A DNA stretch of 64,000 nt from Microbacterium oleivorans. GTDB taxonomy: Bacteria; Actinomycetota; Actinomycetes; Actinomycetales; Microbacteriaceae. Location of the stretch: NCBI RefSeq assembly GCF_023715745.1, contig NZ_JAMBOV010000002.1, positions 372,001 through 436,000 of the forward strand, in the 5' to 3' direction. Both the position numbers and the translations under genes were made by a program. The notes below the pieces were generated by a model. It ran no database searches. It was given only the letters and a program-made list of their open reading frames with translations, and had not been told where the DNA came from. Shown here in pieces: positions 50,896-59,296 of this stretch (within the stretch, counting starts at the first letter, position 1; each line of letters begins with the position of its first letter).

Positions 50896-50917
50896 ATCGA
50901 ACTGTGACCGGTCCCAG
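50896..50917 (+). promoter_or_regulatory. LacI-type operator, regulator side
   Basis: The core TGTGACCGGTCCCA (50903-50916) is the mirror copy of the operator at 50832-50854. It lies about 31 bases upstream of the lacI -10 box, near the -35 region. The 57-base spacing between the cores' outer halves could allow a short DNA loop. Confidence 0.65.
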
Positions 50918-50947
50918 ACCGCGTCGGGGCCTGTGCCGAGTCGGGTA

Positions 50948-50953
50948 TAGAGT
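50948..50953 (+). promoter_or_regulatory. -10 box of the galactoside-operon lacI gene
   Basis: TAGAGT within TATAGAGT, six bases before the GTG at 50960; leaderless pattern. Confidence 0.5.
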
Positions 50954-50959
50954 CAGCGC

Positions 50960-51973
50960 GTGGTCCTCCCCTCCGAGCGCAGACGTCCCACCATCCGGGA
51001 CGTCGCAGAGGTCGCCGGCGTCTCCCATGGCACCGTCTCGCGCGTGATCAACGGCGGTCGGTGGGTGTCGGAAGCCTCCCGCGTCGCCGTCGAGGCGGCG
51101 ATCCAGGCGACCGGCTACACCGTCAGCCACGCCGCGCGTGCGCTGGCGACCGGCCGGGCGAACTCGGTCGCGTTCCTCCTCACCGAGCCGCAGCACCTGC
51201 TGTTCGCCGATCCCACGTTCGCGCTCCTGCTGCGCGGGGCGACCGAGGCGCTCGCGGCTCGCGACACGACGCTGGTCCTCCTCATCGCCGAGCACCCCTC
51301 GCAGTACGCGAACATCGAGCGCTACGTCCGGGCCGGTCACGTCGACGGCGTCCTGCTCATCTCGTCCCACGAGTCCAATCCGCTGCTGGCCGCCCTCACC
51401 GGTGCAGGGGTGCCCACCGTGTGCACCGGCGTCCCGCTCGGCGACCGCGCGCACGTGCCTACGGTCTCCGTCGACGAGGAGGGCTCCGCGCGGGAGATGA
51501 CCCGACATCTGCTCGACCGCGGCTACCAGCGCATCGCGATCATCACCGGTCCCGACGACACCCCGGGCGGGAGGTACCGCCTCATCGGGTTCCGCGACGA
51601 GATGGGCGACCGCTTCGACCCCGCGCTCGTCGAGCAGGACGTCTACTCCAGCGAGGCGGGCGAGGCGGCGATGACCCGCCTGCTCCAGCGGGCGCCCGAC
51701 ATCGACGCCGTGTTCGCGGCATCCGACATCATGGCGGTCGGAGCGATCGCCGCGCTCCGCCGCGCGGGTCGTCGCGTCCCCGAGGACGTCGCGGTGGCGG
51801 GATTCGACGACTCCGGCCTCGCCGCGACGACCGATCCGCCCCTCACGACCATGCGACAGCCGTGGTCGGAGATCTCGCGACGGATGGTGGAGGTCCTGCT
51901 CGAGGTCATCGACGGCGGCCCGGGAGAGTCGATCGTGCTCCCCACGACACTCGTCCCGCGCGCGAGCGCCTGA
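50960..51973 (+). CDS. LacI-family repressor of the beta-galactosidase operon
   Basis: A 337-residue regulator. The helix-turn-helix is at about 8-30 (PTIRDVAEVAGVSHGTVSRV), with a hinge region SHAARALATGRAN. The effector domain contains VAFLLTEPQHLLFADPTFAL, VDGVLLISSHESNPLLAALT, IAIITGPDDTPGGRYRL and VAVAGFDDSGLAATTDPPLT. It diverges from the GH42 gene and is flanked by two mirrored operators, so it most likely represses both itself and the galactoside operon. GTG is preferred because of the TAGAGT box six bases upstream. Confidence 0.88.
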   Translation: MVLPSERRRPTIRDVAEVAGVSHGTVSRVINGGRWVSEASRVAVEAAIQATGYTVSHAARALATGRANSVAFLLTEPQHLLFADPTFALLLRGATEALAARDTTLVLLIAEHPSQYANIERYVRAGHVDGVLLISSHESNPLLAALTGAGVPTVCTGVPLGDRAHVPTVSVDEEGSAREMTRHLLDRGYQRIAIITGPDDTPGGRYRLIGFRDEMGDRFDPALVEQDVYSSEAGEAAMTRLLQRAPDIDAVFAASDIMAVGAIAALRRAGRRVPEDVAVAGFDDSGLAATTDPPLTTMRQPWSEISRRMVEVLLEVIDGGPGESIVLPTTLVPRASA

Positions 51974-52008
51974 GCCGTCATGAACGGCGTCGCCCGCGCC
52001 GTCGCCCG

Positions 52009-52014
52009 TAGAAT
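52009..52014 (+). promoter_or_regulatory. -10 box of metG
   Basis: TAGAAT, the closest match to TATAAT among the leaderless promoters here, six bases before the GTG at 52021. Confidence 0.55.
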
Positions 52015-52020
52015 CTCCTG

Positions 52021-53589
52021 GTGACTTCCGGCGGCTCCTTCTACATCACCACCCCCATCTACTACCCGAGCGATCTGCCCCACATCGGGCACGGGTACAC
52101 CTCGGTGGCGGTGGACACGCTCGCGCGCTGGCACCGGCAGGCAGGCGATGACACCTGGATGCTGACCGGCACCGACGAGCACGGGCAGAAGATGCTCCGC
52201 GCCGCGACCGCGAACGGCGTCACCCCGCAGGAGTGGGTCGACAAGCTCGTCGAGGAGAGCTGGTTCCCGCTGCTCACGACGCTCGACGTCGCCAACGACG
52301 ACTTCATCCGCACGACGCAGCCCCGCCACGAGGAGCGCGTCAAGAAGTTCGTCCAGGCGCTCTACGACAGCGGCTACATCTACGCCGGTGAGTACGAGGC
52401 GCTGTACTGCGTGGGCTGTGAGGAGTTCAAGCCCGAGGCCGAGATCGTCGACGGCACCGGTCCGTTCGAAGGACTGAAGGTCTGCGCCATCCACTCCAAG
52501 CCCCTCGAACTGCTGCAGGAGAAGAACTACTTCTTCAAGCTCAGCGAGTTCCAGGATCGGCTGCTCGAGCTCTACAAGACCCAGCCCGACTTCGTGCGCC
52601 CGGACTCGGCGCGCAACGAGGTCGTCTCGTTCGTGCGATCCGGCCTCAAAGACCTGTCGATCTCGCGTTCCGCGTTCGACTGGGGCATCCGCGTGCCGTG
52701 GGACGAGTCGCACGTCATCTACGTCTGGGTGGACGCGCTGCTGAACTACGCGACCGCGGTCGGCTACGGCGACGACCCGGCGGAGTTCGAGCGGCGCTGG
52801 CCTGCTTACCACGTCGTCGGCAAGGACATCCTCCGCTTCCACGCCGTCATCTGGCCCGCGATGCTCATGGCTGCCGGTCTCGAGGTGCCGAAGGGGATCT
52901 TCGCCCACGGCTGGCTGCTCGTCGGCGGCGAGAAGATGTCCAAGTCGAAGCTCACCGGCATCGCGCCGACCGAGATCACGGATGTCTTCGGCTCCGATGC
53001 CTACCGGTTCTACTTCCTCTCGGCGATCGCGTTCGGACAGGACGGGTCGTTCTCGTGGGAGGACCTGTCGGCGCGTTACCAGGCCGAGCTCGCGAACGGT
53101 TTCGGCAACCTCGCGTCGCGCACCATCGCCATGATCGGACGCTACTTCGACGGTGTCGTCCCCACCCCGGGCGACGCCACGGACCTCGACCTCCGCGTGC
53201 AGTCGACGGTGGCGGATGCCGCGGCCGCGGCCGACGCTGCGATGACCGCGTTCCGCCCCGATGAGGCGATCGCCGCGATCTGGAGGATCGTCGACGAGCT
53301 CAACGGCTACATCACCGAGAACGAGCCGTGGGCGCTGGCGAAGGACGACGCGAACCGCGGTCGCCTCTCGACGGTGCTGTACACGGCGGCGGAGGGTCTG
53401 CGCGCGCTGGCCGTGCTGCTCTCGCCCGTCATGCCGAAGTCCACCGCGACGCTGTGGGACGCCCTCGGCGCTCCGGGCGAGCTCACGGCGCAGCCGCTGC
53501 GTGACGCGGGCGCCTGGGGTCAGCTGCCGGCCGGCACCCGCGTGGGGGCGCTCGCGCCACTGTTCCCGCGTGTCGAGCAGACGGCATGA
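52021..53589 (+). CDS. metG: Methionyl-tRNA synthetase
   Basis: A 522-residue class I synthetase. The HIGH motif is at 21-24 and KMSKS at 305-309 (GGEKMSKSKLTG). The connective peptide has one zinc knuckle region (ALYCVGCEEFKPEAEIVDG and VCAIHSKP). The anticodon-binding helical domain covers the last 150 residues (ELNGYITENEPWALAKDD). It charges tRNA-Met and is essential. There is no C-terminal tRNA-binding dimerisation domain, as usual in actinobacteria. The stop overlaps the tatD start by four bases, a common actinobacterial pair. Confidence 0.95.
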   Translation: MTSGGSFYITTPIYYPSDLPHIGHGYTSVAVDTLARWHRQAGDDTWMLTGTDEHGQKMLRAATANGVTPQEWVDKLVEESWFPLLTTLDVANDDFIRTTQPRHEERVKKFVQALYDSGYIYAGEYEALYCVGCEEFKPEAEIVDGTGPFEGLKVCAIHSKPLELLQEKNYFFKLSEFQDRLLELYKTQPDFVRPDSARNEVVSFVRSGLKDLSISRSAFDWGIRVPWDESHVIYVWVDALLNYATAVGYGDDPAEFERRWPAYHVVGKDILRFHAVIWPAMLMAAGLEVPKGIFAHGWLLVGGEKMSKSKLTGIAPTEITDVFGSDAYRFYFLSAIAFGQDGSFSWEDLSARYQAELANGFGNLASRTIAMIGRYFDGVVPTPGDATDLDLRVQSTVADAAAAADAAMTAFRPDEAIAAIWRIVDELNGYITENEPWALAKDDANRGRLSTVLYTAAEGLRALAVLLSPVMPKSTATLWDALGAPGELTAQPLRDAGAWGQLPAGTRVGALAPLFPRVEQTA

Positions 53590-54470
53590 CGACCGATCCC
53601 AGCACCTACGTCCGTCAGCGGGAGCAGTCGGCCCGCGACGTCCGCTGGCCGGAAGCGCCCGATCCGCTCCCCGTCGCCGTCTACGACAACCACGCTCACC
53701 TCGAGATCGAGGACGGCGACGAGCCGCAGGGCCTCGACGACCAGCTCGCTCGCGCGGCCGAGGTCGGTGTGGTCGGCGTGGTGCAGGCCGGCGGCGACAT
53801 CGAGTCGTCCCGGTGGTCGGCGTGGGCCGCGGCATCCCATCCGGCGGTGCTCGCCGCCGTCGCCATCCATCCGAACGAGGCCCCCGCCTACCACGCCGCC
53901 GGTCGGCTGGACGAGGCGATCTCGGTCATCGACGAGCTGGCGGCGCAGCCGCGGGTGCGCGCGGTGGGGGAGACCGGGCTCGACTTCTTCCGCACCGAGG
54001 ACGAGGGCATCCCGGCTCAGATGCTGAGCTTCGAGGCGCACATCGACATCGCCAAGCGTCACGGGATCGCGATGCAGATCCACGATCGTGACGCGCATGC
54101 GGCGGTCCTCGAGACCCTGGACCGCGTCCGAGCCCCGGAGCGGACCGTCTTCCACTGCTTCTCGGGCGATGCCGACATGGCGCGGTACTGCGCCGACCGA
54201 GGCTACTGGCTGAGCTTCGCCGGGAACGTGACCTTCAAGAACGCCCAGAACCTGCGGGACGCCCTCGCCGTGACCCCGCGCGAGCGGATCCTCGTGGAGA
54301 CGGACGCGCCCTTCCTCACACCGACTCCGCACCGGGGGCGCCCCAACGCCCCGTACCTCGTGCCGGTCACCGTGCGGTTCATGGCTGATGAGCTCGGCAT
54401 CCCCCTCGAGGAACTCTGCGCACAGCTCGCGCAGAACACCCTCGAGGTCTACGGCGCCTTCACGGACTGA
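53586..54470 (+). CDS. tatD: TatD-family metal-dependent deoxyribonuclease
   Basis: A 294-residue TIM-barrel hydrolase. Metal ligands include His36 and His38 in YDNHAHLE, the Glu of AVGETGLDFF near 126, the His of IAMQIHDRDAH, the His of VFHCFSGD and the Asp of LVETDAPFL. The first 30 residues are an actinobacterial extension. TatD proteins have 3'-5' DNase activity linked to DNA repair or turnover. It is translationally coupled to metG. Its last 22 bases overlap the end of the LacI-family gene on the opposite strand. Confidence 0.88.
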   Translation: MTTDPSTYVRQREQSARDVRWPEAPDPLPVAVYDNHAHLEIEDGDEPQGLDDQLARAAEVGVVGVVQAGGDIESSRWSAWAAASHPAVLAAVAIHPNEAPAYHAAGRLDEAISVIDELAAQPRVRAVGETGLDFFRTEDEGIPAQMLSFEAHIDIAKRHGIAMQIHDRDAHAAVLETLDRVRAPERTVFHCFSGDADMARYCADRGYWLSFAGNVTFKNAQNLRDALAVTPRERILVETDAPFLTPTPHRGRPNAPYLVPVTVRFMADELGIPLEELCAQLAQNTLEVYGAFTD

Positions 54471-55462
54471 GCGAGCGCGGCCGGCACCGGCGGACGCGTC
54501 GTCGACCCCGGTACGAGCTCCCACGGCAGGTCCACGACCCGCGGGCCGTCGTCGAGGAGCGCGGCCGGGAGCGTGTCGAACATCGCCTCCGCCGCGAGGT
54601 CCGGCCGGATGCAGACGTGCGTCACGCCCAGGCGGCGGTTGACGGCGCAGTCGGTGGAGCAGAGGGCGACGAGCTGGACGTCGCGGGGGATGACGAGCCG
54701 CATCTCCTCGAGCTGCAGATAGACGTCCGGCCCGTCCTCCGCGCCGGCGAAGATCGCGTCCGCGCCGTCGGCGAGGACATCGGTGATGAGGCGGGGGAGG
54801 GTGCGCCGCGAGGCGTCGACCGCGCGCACGAGAGGCTCGCGGCCGCGCACGGAGCTCCAGATCTCGTACGCGGCCCGCCCGATCTCGTCGCGGGGAGCGC
54901 CGCCGTCCTCCGTCAGGAACGCGATCCGTCGAGCGCCCGCGCGTGCGAGCTCGTCGAGTCCCGCGCGGACCGCGGCGTCGTAGCCGGTGCGGATGCTGAG
55001 ACCCCGGGAGCCGTCGACGAACTGATCGTCCGCGACGATCGGGATGCCGCGGGCGATGGCGGCGAGCAGCAGCTCGCGGTTGCCGCGGGCGTCGGGGACG
55101 TAGAGGGCGTCGAGGGTCGTGCCCGCGAGGAGGTCGGGGTTCGAGTCCGGCAGCACCGTGACGGTGAACCCGTGCGCCGCGGAGGCGCGGACGAGGGAGG
55201 TCAGCTTGCGCACGCGCCGGAGTTCCCCCCGCCGATCGCCGTCGGGATCGTCGCCCATGACGAAGCCGACCGTCATGGTGCGACCGCTGCGCAGCGCCGT
55301 CGCATGCCGATTGGGGACGTACCCGAGTTCCGCGGCGATCGCTTTGATGCGTTCGCGCGTCTCGGGACGCATGCTGCCGCGATCGTTGAGCGCCTGACTG
55401 ATGGCCGCCGTCGACACGCCGGCGGCGCGCGCGATGTCCTTCAGAGTGACGCTCGGAGTCAC
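54449..55462 (-). CDS. LacI-family transcriptional regulator downstream of hemA
   Basis: A 337-residue regulator. The helix-turn-helix is at about 5-28 (VTLKDIARAAGVSTAAISQA, LNDRGSMRPETRERI), followed by NRHATALRSGRTMTVGFVM. The effector domain has IPIVADDQFVDGSRGLSIRT, GARRIAFLTEDGGAPRDE and VQLVALCSTDCAVNRRLGVT. GTG at 55462 is set by the four-base overlap with the hemA stop; a longer frame begins inside hemA. There is no sugar operon beside it, so its targets and ligand cannot be inferred. Co-transcription with hemA is unusual. Confidence 0.82.
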   Translation of the reverse strand: MTPSVTLKDIARAAGVSTAAISQALNDRGSMRPETRERIKAIAAELGYVPNRHATALRSGRTMTVGFVMGDDPDGDRRGELRRVRKLTSLVRASAAHGFTVTVLPDSNPDLLAGTTLDALYVPDARGNRELLLAAIARGIPIVADDQFVDGSRGLSIRTGYDAAVRAGLDELARAGARRIAFLTEDGGAPRDEIGRAAYEIWSSVRGREPLVRAVDASRRTLPRLITDVLADGADAIFAGAEDGPDVYLQLEEMRLVIPRDVQLVALCSTDCAVNRRLGVTHVCIRPDLAAEAMFDTLPAALLDDGPRVVDLPWELVPGSTTRPPVPAALAQSVKAP

Positions 55463-56730
55463 GGCTGCTCGCCCTCGTCCGGTGAACCGCCGTGGCGCGG
55501 CTCGGGCAGCACGGTGCGTATCGCCTCGGCCCACTCCGGCCCCGATCCCGACGAGGCCAGCGTGTGGCCGCGAGCGATCAGCTGGTGCAGCAGGACTCCG
55601 GAGAAGTGCCGCAACGCGGTCTCGACCTCGGCCGAGTCGCCGCGCCGTCGTGCGCGGGTGAGTTCCTCATCGAGCACGGTGTGCACGAAGCCCCGGAGGT
55701 CGACGACCGACGGAGACACCTCGTGCACACGTCGCGCCGCAGCGTGCCGCTTCGCGGCGGCCTCGACGATCTCGCGCGCCTGCCCGACGGTCTCGGCCTC
55801 GTCGACAGGGGCGTGCAGTCGGATGGTCTCGAGGTCGAGCAGTTCGACGCCGGGGAGCAGGGCCACCTCAGGGTCGACGTTGCGGGGCAGGCCGAGGTCG
55901 ATGACGACCTGGGCGCGAGCGCTGCCCGCACGGGCGGTCGCGTGCGAGAACGCGTCGAGGGCGAAGGTGTCGGTCGTGGCCGTGCAGGTCACCACGACGT
56001 CGGCGGCAGCGGCCTCGGCGGCGTAGTCCGCCACACTCACGTGCACGAGGTGCTCGCGGTTCGCGAACTTCTGGCGGCCCGAGCGGGAGTGCACGCGGAT
56101 GTCGGCGGCCCCCACAGCCCGCAGCGCCGCCAGGGCAGCGGCCGCGTAACGGCCCGTTCCGACGAGGAGCACACGGGACGTTGCCCAATCGACGCGGGGG
56201 CTGACGAGATCGACGGCGAGGCGTACGAGGGAGCGGCCGGACTCGCCGAGCCGCGTCGTGTTCTTCACGGCGCGCGAGGTCTCCGTCGCGCGCTGGAACA
56301 GGTGCTCGAGGGGCGCCGTGGTCAGTCCCCGTCCGCGCGCGGCCTCGAGGGCGCGACGGACCTGCCCCGCGATCTCGTCCTCGCCGACGGCCACGGAGTC
56401 CAGGCCCGACGCGACGGTGAACAGGTGATGGGCGACCTGGTTGCCGTGGGCGAAGTCGACGTTCTCGCGCAGCGACCGGTAGTCCATGTCGGCGGCGCCG
56501 GCGATCTCCTCCATGGCGGCATCCATGGCGGGGACGGGGGAGGCGAGGTCGGGCTCCTCGGCGAGGTCGAAGTACGCCTCGAAGCGGTTGCAGGTCGCCA
56601 GGACCACCGCGCCCCGGATCGAATCGTGGACCGCGGACAGACGCTCGGCCAGGTCGTCGCCGACCGTCGACAGCCGCTCGAGGGAATCGAACGGCGTGGA
56701 GCGCTGATGCGCGGTCAGGCAGACGAGCAC
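55459..56730 (-). CDS. hemA: Glutamyl-tRNA reductase
   Basis: A 423-residue enzyme that makes glutamate-1-semialdehyde from Glu-tRNA, the first committed step of C5 heme synthesis. The catalytic Cys47 lies in VLATCNRFEAYF. The NADPH domain has VLLVGTGRYAAAALAALRAV and the family run SAVAVGEDEIAGQVRRALE appears here as DSVAVGEDEIAGQVRRALEA. A C-terminal spinal helix/dimerisation domain is present. The start is GTG at 56730. It diverges from hemE across a short region with overlapping -10 boxes and is followed by an overlapping LacI-family gene. Confidence 0.93.
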   Translation of the reverse strand: MLVCLTAHQRSTPFDSLERLSTVGDDLAERLSAVHDSIRGAVVLATCNRFEAYFDLAEEPDLASPVPAMDAAMEEIAGAADMDYRSLRENVDFAHGNQVAHHLFTVASGLDSVAVGEDEIAGQVRRALEAARGRGLTTAPLEHLFQRATETSRAVKNTTRLGESGRSLVRLAVDLVSPRVDWATSRVLLVGTGRYAAAALAALRAVGAADIRVHSRSGRQKFANREHLVHVSVADYAAEAAAADVVVTCTATTDTFALDAFSHATARAGSARAQVVIDLGLPRNVDPEVALLPGVELLDLETIRLHAPVDEAETVGQAREIVEAAAKRHAAARRVHEVSPSVVDLRGFVHTVLDEELTRARRRGDSAEVETALRHFSGVLLHQLIARGHTLASSGSGPEWAEAIRTVLPEPRHGGSPDEGEQP

Positions 56731-56758
56731 GGTGCGGAGAACCCCCTTGGATCGCGAC

Positions 56759-56765
56759 TAGTATA
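56759..56765. promoter_or_regulatory. Overlapping divergent promoters of hemA and hemE
   Basis: TAGTAT on the plus strand (56759-56764) and TATACT on the minus strand (56765-56760) overlap by five bases in an AT-rich patch that continues TATCGATTAACCGAT (56764-56778). This patch stands out from the GC-rich surroundings and may also hold a repressor site controlling both directions. Confidence 0.5.
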
Positions 56766-56792
56766 TCGATTAACCGATTCGAGGAGCTCATC

Positions 56793-57911
56793 ATTCCCGG
56801 CATCAGCCACCCCCTCATCGCCGCGCGCACCCGCGAGTCCCGTCTTGTCCGCGCGTTGCTGGGCGACCGCCCCCGGACGACGCCGGTCTGGTTCATGCGG
56901 CAGGCGGGCCGGTCCCTGCCCGAGTACCGCGCGCTCCGCTCGCAGGGCTCGATGATCGACGCCTGCCTCGACCCGGCCCTCGCGAGCGAGATCACGATGC
57001 AGCCGGTGCGCCGGCACGGCGTCGACGCCGCCATCTTCTTCAGCGACATCATCGTGCCGCTGGCTCTCATCGGCATCGACGTGGAGATCGTCGCCGGTCG
57101 CGGCCCCGTCTTCTCGCAACCGCTGCGCACCCCCGCCGACATCGCCCGGGCCGTCGCGATCGACCCGGCGCTCGTCGTCGAGCGTGGCGGTGTCATCGCG
57201 GATGCCGTCGGTCGCACGACGGCGATGCTCGCCGAGCTGTCCGAGGAGCGCGGTGAGCCGCTGCCCCTCATCGGCTTCGCCGGCGCGCCCTTCACGCTCG
57301 CGGCCTACCTCGTCGAGGGGGGTCCCTCGAAGGATCACCTCGCCGCGCGGCGCCTCATCCACGAGGACGCCGCCGCGTGGGAGGACCTGACGATGTGGCT
57401 CGCCGAGGTCACCGGGCGCTTCCTCGCTCTGCAGATCGAGGCCGGTGCCAGCGCGGGGCAACTGTTCGACTCGTGGGCGGGCGGACTGCACCCGGACGAC
57501 TACCGCGCGTCGGTGCTCCCGGCATCCGTCGCCGCGCTGCAGCATGCCCGCTCGCTGCCGCTGCCAGAGGGAGTCGATCGTCTGCCGCTCGTGCACTTCG
57601 GCGTCGGGACGGGTGAGATCCTCGCCGACATGGCGACGCCCGACATCGACGCGCTCGGCGTCGACTACCGCGTGCCCCTCGACGAGGCGCGCCGCCGCAT
57701 CGATCGCGATCTGACGATCCAGGGCAACCTCGACCCGGCGCTGCTGTTCGCCCCCGAGCCGGTGCGGACCGCGGGTGTGCACCGCGTGCTGGAGTCGGGA
57801 CTCGCTGCCCGTGCGCATGTCTTCAACCTCGGGCACGGTGTGCCCATGGAAGCGGACCCCGACGCGATCTCGGCGGTGGTCCGGACGGTCCACGACTGGC
57901 GCGCACCGTGA
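56793..57911 (+). CDS. hemE: Uroporphyrinogen decarboxylase, probable ATT start
   Basis: HemE converts uroporphyrinogen III to coproporphyrinogen III. Signatures are TPVWFMRQAGRSLPEYRALR, AAIFFSDIIVPLALIGID, IGFAGAPFTLAAYLVEG and HVFNLGHGVPMEADPDA. The only ordinary start in frame near the front is TTG 56856, which would delete the conserved first helix (ESRLVRALLGDRP) and has no ribosome binding site. Upstream, GAGGAG (56781-56786) is followed after six bases by ATT at 56793, giving a 372-residue protein beginning PGISHPLIAAR after the start. ATC at 56790 is the other option. A sequence error cannot be excluded. Confidence 0.85.
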   Translation: MPGISHPLIAARTRESRLVRALLGDRPRTTPVWFMRQAGRSLPEYRALRSQGSMIDACLDPALASEITMQPVRRHGVDAAIFFSDIIVPLALIGIDVEIVAGRGPVFSQPLRTPADIARAVAIDPALVVERGGVIADAVGRTTAMLAELSEERGEPLPLIGFAGAPFTLAAYLVEGGPSKDHLAARRLIHEDAAAWEDLTMWLAEVTGRFLALQIEAGASAGQLFDSWAGGLHPDDYRASVLPASVAALQHARSLPLPEGVDRLPLVHFGVGTGEILADMATPDIDALGVDYRVPLDEARRRIDRDLTIQGNLDPALLFAPEPVRTAGVHRVLESGLAARAHVFNLGHGVPMEADPDAISAVVRTVHDWRAP

Positions 57912-59296
57912 CCGGTTCCCCTGCCGTGCACGACGTCGTCATCGTCGGAGGCGGCGTCGCCGCGCTGACCGCGGCGTGGGAGCTGGCCGGCGCCGGGCGG
58001 GACGTGGTCGTGCTCGAGGCGGGGGATGCCGTCGGAGGGATGCTGCGCCGCGGCACCGTCGCCGGGGTCGCCGTGGACCTCGGGGCCGAGTCCTTCGCCA
58101 CCCGCACGACCGGGGTCGCCGACCTCGTGGCCGACGCGCGCCTCGCCGTGCAGCTCGTCGAGCCCCGCCCCGGCGGGGCGCACGTCGCGTTCCGCCGGCG
58201 GATGGGACGCGTCGGACGGGCGCCGCTCCCGCGGCGGGCCCTCATCGGGATGCCGGCGGATGCCGCCGCGGCCGATGTCGTCCGTGTGCTCGGCCGCGCC
58301 GGTGCGCGCCGGGCGGCGCGGGAACGCGATCTCCCCGTCGATCCGGCGGTCTTCGAGGGTGTCGAGCCGAGCCTCGCGGAGCTCGCGACGGCACGGTTCG
58401 GCGCCGCCGTCACGGCTCGCCTCGTCGAGCCCCTGTGCGCGAGCGTGTACTCGCAGCGCGCCGATGCGGTGACCCTCTCGGCTCTTCATCCGGCCCTGTG
58501 GGGGCGTTTCCAGGAGCTCGGCTCGCTGACGGCGGCCGTCGACGCCCTCGCGACGCACGCGCGTGCCGGCTCCGCCGTCCGCGGCGTGGAGGGGGGGCTC
58601 TGGCGTCTGGCGGCGGAACTGGAGATGGCAGCGCTGCGCGCCGGCGCCGTCATCCGCACCGGAGCGACCGTCCGCGAGATCCGCACGACGAGCGCCGGCG
58701 CGGACGTCGTCCTCGACGGCGAGACGCTCGTCGCCCGCGAGGTCGTGGTCGCGACGGGACCTGCATCCGCGTCGCGTCTGCTCGGCGTCGCGGCGCCCGT
58801 GGCCGCACCCGTGCGTCTCGTCGTCGCCGAGATCGCCTCGGCGGCGTTCGACCGCCACCCGGTCGGGTCCGGCGTCATCGCCGCCCCGGACGTGCCCTCG
58901 GCCGCCAAAGCGCTCACCCACGTCGACGCCAAGTGGGAGTGGGCCGCCGCGGCGCTGCCGGCGGGTGCGCACGCCATCCGGCTGTCCGCACGGGACGCCG
59001 CCGCCGGCGGCCTCGAGACGCCCGCCGAGATCGCCGCCGCCGTCCGCACGCTGACCGGTGTCGGTGTCAACCCCGCTGACGTCCGGGAGATCGCGCCGGT
59101 GTCATGGTCGGACGCCGTCGTCACCCCCGAGGTGAAGGTCGCCGCTGCGGCCGCGGCCGCGACCCGCGGCATCCGGCTCCTCGGTGCGGTCGCCTCGGGG
59201 ACCGGTCTCGCCTCCGTCATCCCTCACGCTCGCGCCGTCGCGGCGGAACTGCTGTCCCACCCCACCCCCTCCGAAGGAGTACGTCATGTCCGCTGA
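57908..59296 (+). CDS. hemY: Coproporphyrinogen III oxidase, HemY/CgoX type
   Basis: A 462-residue FAD enzyme. The dinucleotide fold starts DVVIVGGGVAALTAAWELAG with the GxGxxA loop, then VLEAGDAVGGMLRRG. LVEPLCASVYSQRADAVTLS and the C-terminal GIRLLGAVASGTGLASVIPH complete the family pattern. In Gram-positive bacteria this enzyme oxidises coproporphyrinogen III to coproporphyrin III in the cytoplasm, consistent with hemQ next door. The start GTG overlaps the hemE stop (GTGA). Confidence 0.9.
   Translation: MTGSPAVHDVVIVGGGVAALTAAWELAGAGRDVVVLEAGDAVGGMLRRGTVAGVAVDLGAESFATRTTGVADLVADARLAVQLVEPRPGGAHVAFRRRMGRVGRAPLPRRALIGMPADAAAADVVRVLGRAGARRAARERDLPVDPAVFEGVEPSLAELATARFGAAVTARLVEPLCASVYSQRADAVTLSALHPALWGRFQELGSLTAAVDALATHARAGSAVRGVEGGLWRLAAELEMAALRAGAVIRTGATVREIRTTSAGADVVLDGETLVAREVVVATGPASASRLLGVAAPVAAPVRLVVAEIASAAFDRHPVGSGVIAAPDVPSAAKALTHVDAKWEWAAAALPAGAHAIRLSARDAAAGGLETPAEIAAAVRTLTGVGVNPADVREIAPVSWSDAVVTPEVKVAAAAAAATRGIRLLGAVASGTGLASVIPHARAVAAELLSHPTPSEGVRHVR

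Noticed and set aside
56856..57911. hemE starting at TTG 56856
   Set aside because: It removes the conserved LVRALLGDRP helix and has no ribosome binding site; kept only as the fallback if the ATT start is disproved.
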